Source: Ewingella americana (GTDB taxonomy: Bacteria > Pseudomonadota > Gammaproteobacteria > Enterobacterales > Enterobacteriaceae). Taken from it: 64,000 nucleotides of DNA. Made by a program: the position numbers and the translations under genes. Every line of letters starts with the position of its first letter. Position 1 is the stretch's first letter. Positions 47,105-56,943 of the stretch are shown here, piece after piece. The notes under the pieces are model-generated. The model was not told the origin of the DNA. It saw only the letters and a list, made by a program, of their open reading frames with translations, and did not search any database. Location of the stretch: NCBI RefSeq assembly GCF_006438725.1, contig NZ_RCZD01000003.1, forward strand, positions 62,001-126,000, in the 5' to 3' direction.

Positions 47105-48274
47105 ATGAAACTACCTATTTATCTGGATTATTCTGCCACCACACCTGCCGATCCGCGGGTGGCGCAGGTCATGATGCAGTGTCTTACTTTCGACGGTACT
47201 TTCGGTAACCCGGCCTCCCGCTCGCACCGTTTTGGCTGGCAGGCGGAAGAGGCGGTGGATGTGGCCCGCAACCAGATTGCCGAATTGATCAACGCCGATC
47301 CGCGCGAGATAGTGTTTACCTCGGGTGCCACCGAGTCGGATAACCTGGCGATTAAAGGTGCCGCACATGCTTACCGCAGCAAGGGCAAACACATCATTAC
47401 CAGCCAGACCGAACATAAGGCGGTGCTCGATACCTGCCGCCAGCTGGAAAATGAAGGTTTTAACGTCACCTATCTGGCCCCACACCCGGACGGGTTTATC
47501 CCGCCTGCCGCTATTGAAGCCGCATTGCGCGATGACACTATTCTGGTCTCGATCATGCATGTGAATAATGAGATCGGCGTAATTCAGGATATTGCCGCCA
47601 TCGGCGAGCTGTGCCGTAGCCGCGACATTATTTTTCACGTTGATGCGACGCAAAGCGTCGGTAAAGTGCCGGTTGATCTGAGCGAGTTACAGGTCGATCT
47701 GATGTCATTTTCCGCGCATAAAATCTATGGTCCGAAGGGTATCGGCGGGTTGTATGTGCGCCGGAAGCCGAAAGTCCGCATTGAAGCGCAGATCCACGGC
47801 GGCGGGCATGAGCGCGGTATGCGTTCAGGTACACTGCCGGTACATCAGATCGTGGGCATGGGGGAAGCGTTTCGTATTGCCAAAGAGGAAATGCTCGAAG
47901 AGGCGCAACGCCTGCAGACATTGCGCGATCGATTGTGGCAAGGTATCCGTCAGCTGAACGACGTTCGTCTGAATGGCACGCCAAAACATGCCGCACCCAA
48001 TATTCTTAACGTCAGTTTTGCCGGTGTTGAAGGTGAGTCACTGATCATGGCGCTCAAAGACCTGGCGGTCTCCTCTGGTTCAGCCTGTACCTCCGCCAGC
48101 CTTGAACCCTCTTATGTTCTGCGGGCGTTGGGTTTGAGTGAAGAGCTGGCCCACAGTTCTATTCGTTTCTCTCTTGGGCGTTTCACAACTCAGGAAGAGA
48201 TCGACTATGCTATTGAACTGATTGTGAAATCCGTCAGTAAGTTACGTCAATTACCGCCTGTATTTTCATCCTAA
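47105..48274 (+). CDS. iscS: cysteine desulfurase IscS with shortened C-terminus
   Basis: 389 residues against 404 in E. coli; numbering is the same up to the end. His104 (QTEHKAVLD), the PLP lysine in [12 protein letters not shown] and the mobile-loop Cys328 ([14 protein letters not shown]) are present, so it should form persulfide sulfur from cysteine. The product ends RQLPPVFSS and lacks the last about 15 residues (E. coli LWEMYKQGVDLNSIEWAHH), a tail that contributes to IscU binding. iscU and the rest of the operon are absent; pepB follows after 111 nt. It probably serves tRNA thiolation, thiamine synthesis or another scaffold. A SufS-type identity is unlikely given the very close IscS match. 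Confidence 0.93.
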   Translation: MKLPIYLDYSATTPADPRVAQVMMQCLTFDGTFGNPASRSHRFGWQAEEAVDVARNQIAELINADPREIVFTSGATESDNLAIKGAAHAYRSKGKHIITSQTEHKAVLDTCRQLENEGFNVTYLAPHPDGFIPPAAIEAALRDDTILVSIMHVNNEIGVIQDIAAIGELCRSRDIIFHVDATQSVGKVPVDLSELQVDLMSFSAHKIYGPKGIGGLYVRRKPKVRIEAQIHGGGHERGMRSGTLPVHQIVGMGEAFRIAKEEMLEEAQRLQTLRDRLWQGIRQLNDVRLNGTPKHAAPNILNVSFAGVEGESLIMALKDLAVSSGSACTSASLEPSYVLRALGLSEELAHSSIRFSLGRFTTQEEIDYAIELIVKSVSKLRQLPPVFSS

Positions 48275-48385
48275 TAAATTGGGTTAATACGTTAGATAAC
48301 GTCGGGGCGAGAAGCCCATCATTGAAGATAAAACGTTCATTGATAATCAACGTTCTTTGAACATAAAAAAATCAGGAGTGCTGTT

Positions 48386-49696
48386 ATGAGTTCCGAAGTT
48401 ACCACCCATGAAGCCATGCCCATTTTTATCTCCTCTCAACCTGCTGATGCGCGCTGGGGTGAGAAAGCCACACTCAGTACCAATGCAGAAGGCATGACCA
48501 TTCATCTGAGCGCAAGCGATGCTTTGACAGCGATTGCCCGTGCGGCACGCCGCATCGACGGCCAGGGTGTAAAAAACGTTAAACTGGCCGGAGAAGGCTG
48601 GGATTTGGAAAATAGCTGGGCATTCTGGCAGGGTTTTCGCGGGCCAAAAGGCAGCCGCAACGTTGAGTGGGCTGAACTGTCAGCCGAAGATACTCAAAGC
48701 CTGCAACAACGCCTAAAAATTATCGATTGGGTGCGTAACACCATCAATCTTCCAGCAGAAGAGTTGGGGCCGGAACAATTGGCCACTCGCGCTGTGGACT
48801 TAATGTGCGAATTCGGCAATGGCCATGTGAACTATCGCATCACCAAAGGCGAGGATCTGCGTCAGCAAAATTACGCCGGTCTGCACATTGTGGGTCGTGG
48901 TTCTGACCGTTCACCGGTGCTGCTGGCGCTGGACTACAACCCAAGCGGTAACGCTGACGAACCGGTCTATGCCTGCCTCGTGGGTAAGGGCATCACTTTT
49001 GATACCGGTGGTTATAGCCTGAAACCAAGCGCGGGTATGGATTCCATGAAAGCCGACATGGGCGGCGCAGCCACCCTGACCGGCGCACTGGCGCTGGCGG
49101 CGGCCAAGGGTCTGAACAAGCGTGTGAAACTCTATCTTTGCTGCGCGGATAACATGGTCAGCGGTAATGCCCTGAAACTGGGTGATATTATCCGCTACCG
49201 TAACGGTAAAACCGTTGAAGTGATGAACACTGACGCCGAAGGTCGGCTGGTTCTGGCTGATGGTCTGATCGATGCTTCTGAACAAAATCCTGAGCTTCTC
49301 ATCGATGCGGCCACCCTGACCGGCGCGGCCAAAACGGCGTTGGGTAACGATTACCATGCATTGTTTAGCTTCGATGATGAACTGGCGGCTGAATTGCAAA
49401 ATAGTGCCAAAGCCGAACACGAACCTTTCTGGCGTCTGCCGCTGGAAGAGTTCCACCGCTCGCATCTGCCGTCCAACTTTGCTGAGTTGAATAACATCGC
49501 AGGTCCTGCACACACGGCTGGCGCCAGTACCGCTGCCGCCTTCCTGTCTCATTTTGTTAAGAACTACAAAAAGGGCTGGTTGCATATCGACTGCTCGGCG
49601 ACCTACCGTAAAAGCGCGGCTGACCAGTGGTCTGCCGGTGCAACCGGTCTGGGCGTGCGCACCGTGGCTAACTTGCTGTTAGCCAAAGCAAAGTAA
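48386..49696 (+). CDS. pepB: aminopeptidase B
   Basis: 436 residues of the M17 leucyl aminopeptidase family. The metal and active-site motifs include [23 protein letters not shown] (quoted in part: [14 protein letters not shown]) and [14 protein letters not shown], with [13 protein letters not shown] and [15 protein letters not shown]. It removes N-terminal residues, with some preference for acidic ones. In E. coli it ends the isc cluster after iscX; here it follows iscS directly. An AGGAG ribosome site precedes ATG 48386. A terminator lies beyond the stop. Confidence 0.95.
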   Translation: MSSEVTTHEAMPIFISSQPADARWGEKATLSTNAEGMTIHLSASDALTAIARAARRIDGQGVKNVKLAGEGWDLENSWAFWQGFRGPKGSRNVEWAELSAEDTQSLQQRLKIIDWVRNTINLPAEELGPEQLATRAVDLMCEFGNGHVNYRITKGEDLRQQNYAGLHIVGRGSDRSPVLLALDYNPSGNADEPVYACLVGKGITFDTGGYSLKPSAGMDSMKADMGGAATLTGALALAAAKGLNKRVKLYLCCADNMVSGNALKLGDIIRYRNGKTVEVMNTDAEGRLVLADGLIDASEQNPELLIDAATLTGAAKTALGNDYHALFSFDDELAAELQNSAKAEHEPFWRLPLEEFHRSHLPSNFAELNNIAGPAHTAGASTAAAFLSHFVKNYKKGWLHIDCSATYRKSAADQWSAGATGLGVRTVANLLLAKAK

Positions 49697-49722
49697 ATTG
49701 TCTTATATGACAGAAAGACCAC

Positions 49723-49751
49723 AACGGGGCACTGAAAAGTGCCCCGTTTTA
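49723..49751 (+). terminator. rho-independent terminator between pepB and sseB
   Basis: AACGGGGCACT / AGTGCCCCGTT stem with a GAAA loop and a short T tract. It ends 15 nt before the sseB start and may attenuate sseB. Confidence 0.85.
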
Positions 49752-49766
49752 TCGGAGTGAAAGAAC

Positions 49767-50624
49767 ATGAGTGTTCCGCACGATCACCTGCCCGCTGCAG
49801 CCGCAGCTGATAATGAAAACGAACTAGAGCGTTTGCTGCGCCTGTCAGTAAAGGAAGCCGCGTACCGTCCGGCGTTTTATCAGGCTTTGCTTGAGGCCAC
49901 GGTCTATGTGCTGGGTGATGCCGGTCAGGAAGAGGAGGGCGTCGGTGAAGTCGCCATTACGGCGGGCAGTGAGTTGAATCTGCTGCATTGGGAGAAGCAG
50001 GATGGCAGTTCGATCATTCCTTTTTTCTCATCGCTGGAGGTTTTGGAACGCGCCAGTGCCGGAGAAAGCCCGCAAGAGCAGGCTTTTGTGGCGCTGCCAG
50101 CCCGCGTGCTGTTTGAAATGACCCAGGGGGAAGAGCTGTTTCTCAATCCTAAATCCGAATACGGAAAGGAGTTTACGCCGAGTGAAGTGACTCTGCTGCT
50201 TAAGACCGGTGGGTTAAGTGTGCCGGCTGAGCTGGTACTGGATAAAGAAAGCCAGCTGATGATCGGCCAGCCGGAAGAGTATCCCTCGGCGATGATCGAC
50301 GCGCTGACCACGCTCTTCAGCCAGAAGAAGCCGGTGCGCCGGGCATTCCTTGCATTGATCCATGATAAAAATGTGGATGAACAGCCTAATCTGCTGGTGG
50401 GTGTGGAAGCAGACGGAACCGAAGCTGAAGTGGATGCACTGATCCGTGAAGCGGGAAATGTCGCCAGCGAAACGTCGCCAGATGACCGGCCGGTGGATTT
50501 CTGCATCGTCTCTGAGAAAGAGCGCGGGATCAGTCACTATCTGATCAGCCACACTCAGCCGTTCTATCAGCGTAAGTGGGGAAGCTGGCTGCGGAACATT
50601 ATTCCCTCATCCGGTAAAGCCTAG
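49767..50624 (+). CDS. sseB: enhanced serine sensitivity protein SseB
   Basis: 285 residues matching SseB: NELERLLRLSVKEAAYRPAFY at the N-terminus, then FFSSLEVLERA, LNPKSEYGKEFTPSEV, and the C-terminal domain DRPVDFCIVSEKERGISHYL. Overproduction of E. coli SseB makes cells sensitive to serine; its biochemical role is not known. It follows pepB as in E. coli. Its 3' end overlaps that of the convergent RpiR-type gene by 18 nt. Confidence 0.93.
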   Translation: MSVPHDHLPAAAAADNENELERLLRLSVKEAAYRPAFYQALLEATVYVLGDAGQEEEGVGEVAITAGSELNLLHWEKQDGSSIIPFFSSLEVLERASAGESPQEQAFVALPARVLFEMTQGEELFLNPKSEYGKEFTPSEVTLLLKTGGLSVPAELVLDKESQLMIGQPEEYPSAMIDALTTLFSQKKPVRRAFLALIHDKNVDEQPNLLVGVEADGTEAEVDALIREAGNVASETSPDDRPVDFCIVSEKERGISHYLISHTQPFYQRKWGSWLRNIIPSSGKA

Positions 50625-51452
50625 GCCAGGGGTGCCATCGTCTGAGGTTGGGGCGATGGCCGCAAGAAGTAAGAGGTCGATAAGCAGGATCAGGTTGGAC
50701 TCAAAAGAAGTTACCTCACCCGCATCAACGGCGTCGTTATTGGCGTCGTCAAACAATTGGAAGTTCATATCACTGAGCGGCCCCAGTGCATTAGCTGATG
50801 CACGGGTAAAAGAGACCACTTTCATGCCAATGCTGCGGGCTATTTTGGCTTTATCAACCACCTGCTCCGTCTCTCCGCTACGCGATATCGCGATAAATAC
50901 CCGGTATTTCTGCGCATTATTTAAAAATATCCCCCGGCTATCCCCCAGACCTGACGAAAAAGCCGTCTTACCGAGCAACTGTAATTTCTTGGCTAAATAC
51001 TCTGCAAACAGATGAGAAAAGCCGGTGCCGTATAAAAAGAAGCTCTCCTCCTGTTTCAGTAACTGGGCGAAGGCTTGCATTTTTTCTGCAGTGACAAATT
51101 CAAAGGTGCGCTGGTAGTTGGCCACAAATTCATGGAACGCTGGGGGAAGCGGCGTGCCGTGTTGCTCAGAGGGCTGCGTATGAAGTGTGGGGTTTTCGCG
51201 GAGCAAATGGCGGATATGAAAAAGCAGCTCGCTGAAACCGCTGAACCCTAATTTTTGACACAGACGCATCACCGTTGCGCTGGAAACGAACGTCTCCTGC
51301 GCCAGTTTACGAACGGTGAGTTTGTTTAAGGCCGGTAGGTTATCGGCGTGCTGGGGCGCGACGGAATATTCGGTGACATGGGATAAAACACGGTATTCCG
51401 CACGGGTGAGATTCTCGGCACGTTGGAGCAATGAAGCAAGGCGGTTGTCCAC
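50607..51452 (-). CDS. RpiR-family regulator with SIS domain
   Basis: The likely start is GTG 51452 (DNRLASLLQRAENLTRAEY) with GAGGG 7 nt upstream; the frame stays open to 51512. The N-terminal RpiR helix-turn-helix (VRKLAQETFVSSATVMRLCQKLG) is followed by a SIS sugar-phosphate domain with FFLYGTGFSHLFAEYLAKKL and VFIAISRSGETEQVV. Such proteins sense phosphosugars. It is the last gene of the minus-strand PTS-GH4 operon (105 nt after GH4) and is the expected regulator of it. Confidence 0.88.
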   Translation of the reverse strand: MDNRLASLLQRAENLTRAEYRVLSHVTEYSVAPQHADNLPALNKLTVRKLAQETFVSSATVMRLCQKLGFSGFSELLFHIRHLLRENPTLHTQPSEQHGTPLPPAFHEFVANYQRTFEFVTAEKMQAFAQLLKQEESFFLYGTGFSHLFAEYLAKKLQLLGKTAFSSGLGDSRGIFLNNAQKYRVFIAISRSGETEQVVDKAKIARSIGMKVVSFTRASANALGPLSDMNFQLFDDANNDAVDAGEVTSFESNLILLIDLLLLAAIAPTSDDGTPGLGFTG

Positions 51453-51557
51453 AAACGGGCCCTCAGCAGGAAAGATGGGGGCTATCCTAAAGCTGGCCCG
51501 AAGGGGTTTCAATAAACACTTTCGTTGACTTGCGCAAAGTGGAATGCGCCGCTCAAC

Positions 51558-52946
51558 TTATTGTGCAACACCGTCAACAAAGGCCTTTTTGAGTTTTGGC
51601 CAATAATCGCTGTTAGCCTCGATCATATCGTCCAGAATGGCTTTAGCATGTTGCATGGTAGGCACTGTGCGGTTGAGAGTGAAGGCTTGCAGGGCTTTTT
51701 CATAGCTGCCTTCGATAGTGGCTTCAACCAACAGCTGTTCACAGGCAAGCTGTTGTTCAATCAAACCTTTGTAGAAAAGTGGGATTTTTCCAACAGTGAT
51801 AGCTTCCGGGCCCTGGGAGGTGATGTAAGCCGGTACTTCAACCATGGCGTCGTAAGGCAGGTTGGCAATCGCACCGCGGTTTTCAACCATCACCAGATGG
51901 CGCTGCCGCAGGTCAAAGGCCAACGAACGGGCTACGTCCACGATGAATGCCCCATGGACCCCCACATGGAAGGCGTCAGACAGGATACCGGTCTTTTTAT
52001 ATTCTGCGGCGGCCGCGAAGAGTTTTTTCTCCCGGCCATCCATCACCTCATTGGCCCGCGTATAGTCAGGATCCTGATGCTCAACGATCTGATTGGGCAT
52101 CAGGTAATATTGCATATAGGGGTTCGGTAAATATTCCGGGAAGTGTTCCATCAATGGCTGAATATTACGCCAGGTTTTGACCCAGGAAGGATCCGCATGT
52201 TGTGGATCGGTAGCCGCTGCATCTTCTGTCAGCAGACCGAATTTCGCCACGTGTTTGCGCAGCTCAGGCATGCGGTCGACGCCATCAACAAAGGCATGGG
52301 TAAACCAGCCAAAATGATTAAGGCCAAAGTAGTTCACGGTGACGGCATCACGATCGACGCCCAGAATCGCGGCGATATTGCGCATGGCCGCCACCGGCAT
52401 GTCGCAAATATTCAGTACACGGGCGTCAGGGCGCAGACGACGTACGCCTTCGGCGACGATGGCTGCCGGGTTGGAGTAATTGACAATCCAGGCCTTTTTA
52501 TCCGCGTAGCGTTCGACCAGATCGATCAGTTCTACCATAGGTAAAATGGTGCGCAGCCCATAGGCCAGACCACCAGGGCCACAGGTTTCCTGGCCTACGA
52601 CGCCGTGACGTAAGGGGATCTTTTCATCCTGTTCACGCATGCTGTACTGGCCGACCCGCATCTGGGCAAAGACAAAGTGTGCCCCGCTGAATGCCACCTC
52701 TGGCTCACTGGTGACGGTGAATTTTATGCTGTCACTGTGATCGCGTATGACTTTTTCTACCACCGGTGCAATCACGTTTTGCCGTTCGCTGTCGATGTCA
52801 TATAAACGAATTTCAGCCAGGGGGAATTCTGCCAGCTTTACCATCAGGCTTTTGACGATACCGGGTGTGTAAGTGCTGCCACCGCCGGCAATCGCCAGAA
52901 TGAAGGGACCCTTAGTGTGAACGCTGCTTTTAACATGGTCAGTCAT
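51558..52946 (-). CDS. family 4 6-phospho-alpha-glucosidase (GlvA/AglB/MalH type)
   Basis: 462 residues. The NAD-binding start is AIAGGGSTYTPGIVKSLM. The motif NICDMP, rather than the CNVP of 6-phospho-beta-glucosidases, together with GQETCGPGGLAYG and NYFGLNHFGW, places it with the alpha-specific GH4 enzymes. These use NAD+ and Mn2+ to hydrolyse 6-phospho-alpha-glucosides such as maltose-6-phosphate or sucrose-isomer phosphates. The upstream PTS IICB gene would supply the phosphorylated substrate. Which disaccharide is used cannot be told. Confidence 0.9.
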   Translation of the reverse strand: MTDHVKSSVHTKGPFILAIAGGGSTYTPGIVKSLMVKLAEFPLAEIRLYDIDSERQNVIAPVVEKVIRDHSDSIKFTVTSEPEVAFSGAHFVFAQMRVGQYSMREQDEKIPLRHGVVGQETCGPGGLAYGLRTILPMVELIDLVERYADKKAWIVNYSNPAAIVAEGVRRLRPDARVLNICDMPVAAMRNIAAILGVDRDAVTVNYFGLNHFGWFTHAFVDGVDRMPELRKHVAKFGLLTEDAAATDPQHADPSWVKTWRNIQPLMEHFPEYLPNPYMQYYLMPNQIVEHQDPDYTRANEVMDGREKKLFAAAAEYKKTGILSDAFHVGVHGAFIVDVARSLAFDLRQRHLVMVENRGAIANLPYDAMVEVPAYITSQGPEAITVGKIPLFYKGLIEQQLACEQLLVEATIEGSYEKALQAFTLNRTVPTMQHAKAILDDMIEANSDYWPKLKKAFVDGVAQ

Positions 52947-52969
52947 ATTTGTTCCTCTTTTTCCAATTT

Positions 52970-54547
52970 TTACAGTGCATTTTCAACGGCTTCGCGCATT
53001 TTTTTCACATGTAGTCCATAGACCACCTGAACATTATTTCCCTGACGGATAACCCCTTTGGCACCGGTGTTTTTGAGCAATTGCTCATCAATAGTGTGGG
53101 TGTCGTGCACCGTCACTCTGAGACGGGTGTAGCAGTTGTCCACCACCTCAATATTCTGTTTCCCCCCCAGCCCGGCAATGATGCGTAAACCCAGATCCAG
53201 CGCCTCAGCGGCGACCGGCATAACAGGTTTGTCCTGTGAAGAGTGCTGTTGGTAATCCGCTTTGGAATAGAGTCGGGTGGCGCTGTCATCCTCTTCACGT
53301 CCCGGTGTTTTCATATCGAAATGCAGGATCATGAAGCGGAAAATAACGAAATAGAGTACGGACATGATGAGCCCGACCAAGATGTACATCGGCCAGTTCG
53401 ACTTCTCAATCCCGAGCGGCAGGTTATAGAGAACAAAATCAATCAGGCCATTGGCACCGATGGCGTGCACACCGAGCAGAGAGAAAAGCATCATGCCGAC
53501 GCCCGTCAGCACCGAGTGTGTGACGAACAGCATGGGGGCGACGAACAGGAAGGAGAACTCCAGCGGCTCGGTCACGCCCAGTAAAAAGGAGGTCAGTGCG
53601 GCAGGGATCAGAATGGCTTTGGCTGCCGTTTTACGCTCAGGTTTGGCGGTGACGATCATGGCGAGGGCGGCGGCCGTCAGGCCAAACATTTTGCTGATGC
53701 CCCGCGCGTCCCACACCACTGTGGCGCTGAGTTGTTTCACCGCAGGGCAGGCCATTTCGGCGAAATAGATATTGCGCGCTCCCTGATACAACGAACCACA
53801 CACTTCGCGGGTGCCTCCGAGTTCGGTGTAAAGGAAGGGGGTATAAATCAGATGGTGCAGGCCGGTCGGGATCAAAATACGTTCCAGAAAACCATAGATC
53901 AGCACGCCAACGGGCCCCGCGCCGCGGATGCCGTACGCCAGTGCGCTGATGCCGTGCTGGGCAAAGGGCCAAATCTCGCTCATGGCGAAACCGAACAAGA
54001 TGGCCAGTGGAATACCGAGGATGGCAACGAAGCAGTGGCCGGAATAGATCGCCATGACGCCGTTGAACTGTTTGCCTGAGTAGCGGTTATAGAGATAGCC
54101 CGAGATTGCCCCGGTCAGAATGCCCGCGAACACGCCCATTTCCAGAACCTGTACCCCAAGAACCAGGTTCTGACCCGACGCACGCATCACATCCGCCGCC
54201 ACCAGTTTGCCCTGCATCTGCAAGGTAATGTTCATGGCATTGATAAAAATGATAAAAATCACCAGACCGATCAGCGCAGCATAGCCTTTGTCACGTTTGG
54301 CCAGTCCGACCGGAATACCCACGGCAAAAAGCAGTGCCAGATTGGCCAGAATGGCGACGGATGACTTTGCAACCAGTTGCCCGACGGCCTGTACCATAGG
54401 GTGAGCGAGGAAGGGCAGGTATTCCGTCAGATTCCCGTTACCAAACAAATTTCCCAGCGCGATAAATAAGCCCACTATCGGCAGGATTAATACAGGGCCA
54501 TAAAGTGACTTGCCAAAATCTTGCAGCAGATTGACCGCTTTGTTCAT
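52970..54547 (-). CDS. alpha-glucoside PTS transporter, EIICB
   Basis: 525 residues. The EIIC membrane part (about 1-400, ten or so segments) includes LPIVGLFIALGNLFG, IPTGLHHLIYTPFLYTELGG and TEPLEFSFLFVAPMLF. The C-terminal EIIB domain (about 440-525) has the phosphorylated cysteine in EVVDNCYTRLRVTV. It matches GlvC/AglA-type alpha-glucoside permeases; a separate EIIA (probably Crr) is needed. It is the first gene of the operon with the GH4 enzyme 23 nt downstream. Confidence 0.92.
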   Translation of the reverse strand: MNKAVNLLQDFGKSLYGPVLILPIVGLFIALGNLFGNGNLTEYLPFLAHPMVQAVGQLVAKSSVAILANLALLFAVGIPVGLAKRDKGYAALIGLVIFIIFINAMNITLQMQGKLVAADVMRASGQNLVLGVQVLEMGVFAGILTGAISGYLYNRYSGKQFNGVMAIYSGHCFVAILGIPLAILFGFAMSEIWPFAQHGISALAYGIRGAGPVGVLIYGFLERILIPTGLHHLIYTPFLYTELGGTREVCGSLYQGARNIYFAEMACPAVKQLSATVVWDARGISKMFGLTAAALAMIVTAKPERKTAAKAILIPAALTSFLLGVTEPLEFSFLFVAPMLFVTHSVLTGVGMMLFSLLGVHAIGANGLIDFVLYNLPLGIEKSNWPMYILVGLIMSVLYFVIFRFMILHFDMKTPGREEDDSATRLYSKADYQQHSSQDKPVMPVAAEALDLGLRIIAGLGGKQNIEVVDNCYTRLRVTVHDTHTIDEQLLKNTGAKGVIRQGNNVQVVYGLHVKKMREAVENAL

Positions 54548-54975
54548 AACATGCCCTCAAGGGTTCTTTTGTTGTGATTTAGATTGGGGACGTGATGTTG
54601 GCAAGAGACTCATCGCCATAGGTACGAAAACAAAGCTAGCAGGATGACGAGCACTAAACGAGTTATCTACTTGTTTTAAAAACAAATAACTGCAAAGGTT
54701 ACATGTAACCTTTGGCAGTGTGACCGACTTAACATTTCGTCAGATTATTGGTTGAAAGAGAGGCGGTAGAAGATTGAATACGGTGGGGTTGAAGTCTGAG
54801 GTGAAAACCGCAGTAATTTTTGTGACAAATGTGGCGTGGAGACACATTTATTTAACTAAATGTTGTTATTCAGGTAGGCAATCGTAACTTAGCCCCCTAT
54901 AATCTGCGCCATTTTACGGCAGGTATAACATTAAATTAACCGGCCCTACCTATAAGAGTCAGCCAGAGGTTTTTC
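54548..54975. promoter_or_regulatory. divergent control region of the alpha-glucoside operon and ndk
   Basis: A 428-nt gap holding promoters for the PTS operon (minus) and ndk (plus). It contains the palindrome at 54693-54714 and a TATAAT at 54898-54903 suitable as the ndk -10 box. No gene is seen in it. Confidence 0.6.
54693..54714. promoter_or_regulatory. perfect 22-bp palindrome, candidate operator
   Basis: CAAAGGTTACA followed by its exact reverse complement, centred on 54703/54704, about 150 nt before the PTS start. It is a likely operator for the RpiR-type regulator or another sugar repressor. Binding protein inferred only. Confidence 0.65.
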
Positions 54976-55401
54976 ATGACTATTCAACGTACTTTCTCCA
55001 TCATCAAGCCAAACTCCGTAGCTAACAACGACATCGGCGCAATCTACGCGCGTTTCGAACGTGCTGGTTTCACCATCATTGCGTCTAAAATGCTGAAACT
55101 GACTAAAGAGCAGGCTGAAGGTTTCTACGCTGAGCACAAAGGTCGTCCTTTCTTCGACGGTTTGGTTGAGTTCATGACCTCTGGCCCAATCATGGTTCAG
55201 GTTCTGGAAGGCGAAAATGCCGTTCAGCGTAACCGTGATATCATGGGGGCAACCAACCCGGACAACGCTCTGGCCGGTACTTTGCGTGCTGACTTCGCTG
55301 ACAGCTTCACTGCTAACGCAGTACACGGTTCTGACGCTGTTGAATCAGCACAGCGTGAAATCGCTTATTTCTTCACCGAAAGCGAAATCTGCCCGCGTTA
55401 A
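54976..55401 (+). CDS. ndk: nucleoside diphosphate kinase
   Basis: 141 residues matching E. coli Ndk (143). It starts [19 protein letters not shown]; the phosphorylated His is in [11 protein letters not shown] (about 117), with [15 protein letters not shown] and [14 protein letters not shown] also conserved. It balances NTP and dNTP pools by a ping-pong phosphate transfer. AGAGG precedes the ATG. Codon use is that of a highly expressed gene. It heads the conserved ndk-rlmN block. Confidence 0.97.
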   Translation: MTIQRTFSIIKPNSVANNDIGAIYARFERAGFTIIASKMLKLTKEQAEGFYAEHKGRPFFDGLVEFMTSGPIMVQVLEGENAVQRNRDIMGATNPDNALAGTLRADFADSFTANAVHGSDAVESAQREIAYFFTESEICPR

Positions 55402-55631
55402 GATTTTTTGGCCGGGATTTTTGGAAGCATTCACCCACAGATACAATAAATATGTGAGTCTTGCCTTTCAAACATAGAAACCCTGCCCTAAAATTTGTAC
55501 AATGTTGCGCCCCGAATGAGCCAGCCTCTTTGGGGCGTATGTATTTATGAACTCGACGCATTGCAGGCTGCTTTCAACGGCTCTGCACTTCCCTGATGCC
55601 ATAACGTGTAACAACGAGGCCAATTCGTATT

Positions 55632-56840
55632 ATGTTTGAATCCAACCCACCCGAGCAAAACTTGTCTGACATGACTTCAGAACCTACTTCACAACCTACT
55701 GAAGCAGTGAATACTGTTGAACCTGCGGTTGCCAAAATTAATCTTCTTGATCTGAATCGCAAACAAATGCGTGAATTCTTCGCCAACATGGGTGAGAAAC
55801 CGTTCCGTGCCGATCAAGTCATGAAGTGGATGTACCATTATTGCAGCGATGATTTCGAGCAGATGACCGATATCAACCGCCCGTTGCGTGAAAAGCTGGC
55901 CCGCGTGGCGGAAATCCGTGCCCCGGAAGTGGCTTTGGAACAGCGCTCGACAGATGGCACCATTAAATGGGCGATCAAAGTGGGCGATCAGCAGGTCGAA
56001 ACCGTGTACATCCCGGATGGCGACCGTGCGACGCTTTGCGTCTCTTCGCAAGTAGGTTGTGCGCTGGAGTGTACCTTCTGCTCCACCGCTCAGCAGGGCT
56101 TTAACCGCAACCTGCGGGTGTCGGAGATTATCGGTCAGGTGTGGCGTGCGGCAAAAATTATTGGTGCGGCAAAAGTGACCGGCACGCGTCCTATTACCAA
56201 CGTGGTCATGATGGGCATGGGCGAGCCTTTGCTGAACCTCAATAACGTGGTGCCGGCGATGGAAATCATGCTCGATGATTTCGGTTTTGGCTTGTCTAAA
56301 CGCCGGGTGACGCTCTCTACTTCAGGCGTAGTACCTGCGTTGGATAAGCTGGGCGACATGATTGATGTGGCACTGGCCATCTCCCTGCACGCGCCAAATG
56401 ACACCATCCGTGACGAAATTGTGCCCATCAACCGCAAGTACAATATCGACACCTTCCTGGCTGCCGTGGAGCGCTATATCAGTAAATCCAACGCTAACCA
56501 GGGTCGTGTGACGATCGAGTACGTGATGCTGGATCATATCAATGATGCTACCGAACACGCGCATGAGTTGGCTGAACGTTTGAAAAACACTCCGTGCAAA
56601 ATTAACCTGATCCCATGGAACCCGTTCCCTGGCGCGCCGTATGGCCGCAGTTCGAACAGCCGAATCGATCGTTTCTCCAAGGTGTTGATGGAGTATGGTT
56701 TCACCGTCATCGTGCGTAAAACCCGCGGTGATGATATTGATGCGGCCTGCGGTCAATTAGCCGGAGAGGTTATCGACCGCACTAAGCGTGTTTTAAAGAA
56801 AAAAATGGCCGGTGAATCTATCGCCATTAAAGCAGTCTAA
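55632..56840 (+). CDS. rlmN: 23S rRNA/tRNA adenine-C2 methyltransferase RlmN
   Basis: 402 residues, about 18 longer than E. coli RlmN because of an N-terminal extension rich in Ser, Thr, Glu and Pro; a start at the internal ATG 55671 is possible. The radical-SAM cluster motif [19 protein letters not shown] and the C-terminal [15 protein letters not shown] with the methyl-carrying cysteine are present. It methylates A2503 of 23S rRNA and A37 of some tRNAs, and needs a [4Fe-4S] cluster. Confidence 0.96.
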   Translation: MFESNPPEQNLSDMTSEPTSQPTEAVNTVEPAVAKINLLDLNRKQMREFFANMGEKPFRADQVMKWMYHYCSDDFEQMTDINRPLREKLARVAEIRAPEVALEQRSTDGTIKWAIKVGDQQVETVYIPDGDRATLCVSSQVGCALECTFCSTAQQGFNRNLRVSEIIGQVWRAAKIIGAAKVTGTRPITNVVMMGMGEPLLNLNNVVPAMEIMLDDFGFGLSKRRVTLSTSGVVPALDKLGDMIDVALAISLHAPNDTIRDEIVPINRKYNIDTFLAAVERYISKSNANQGRVTIEYVMLDHINDATEHAHELAERLKNTPCKINLIPWNPFPGAPYGRSSNSRIDRFSKVLMEYGFTVIVRKTRGDDIDAACGQLAGEVIDRTKRVLKKKMAGESIAIKAV

Positions 56841-56943
56841 AAAAGCCCCGTGCTAACGCGCTCTGCGTCGGATCAAACGGCGTAAAGCTGTCAGTTGTGT
56901 TTTTTCTGAAGTCCGCCCGGTGACAGAATAAAGGGATTTACGC

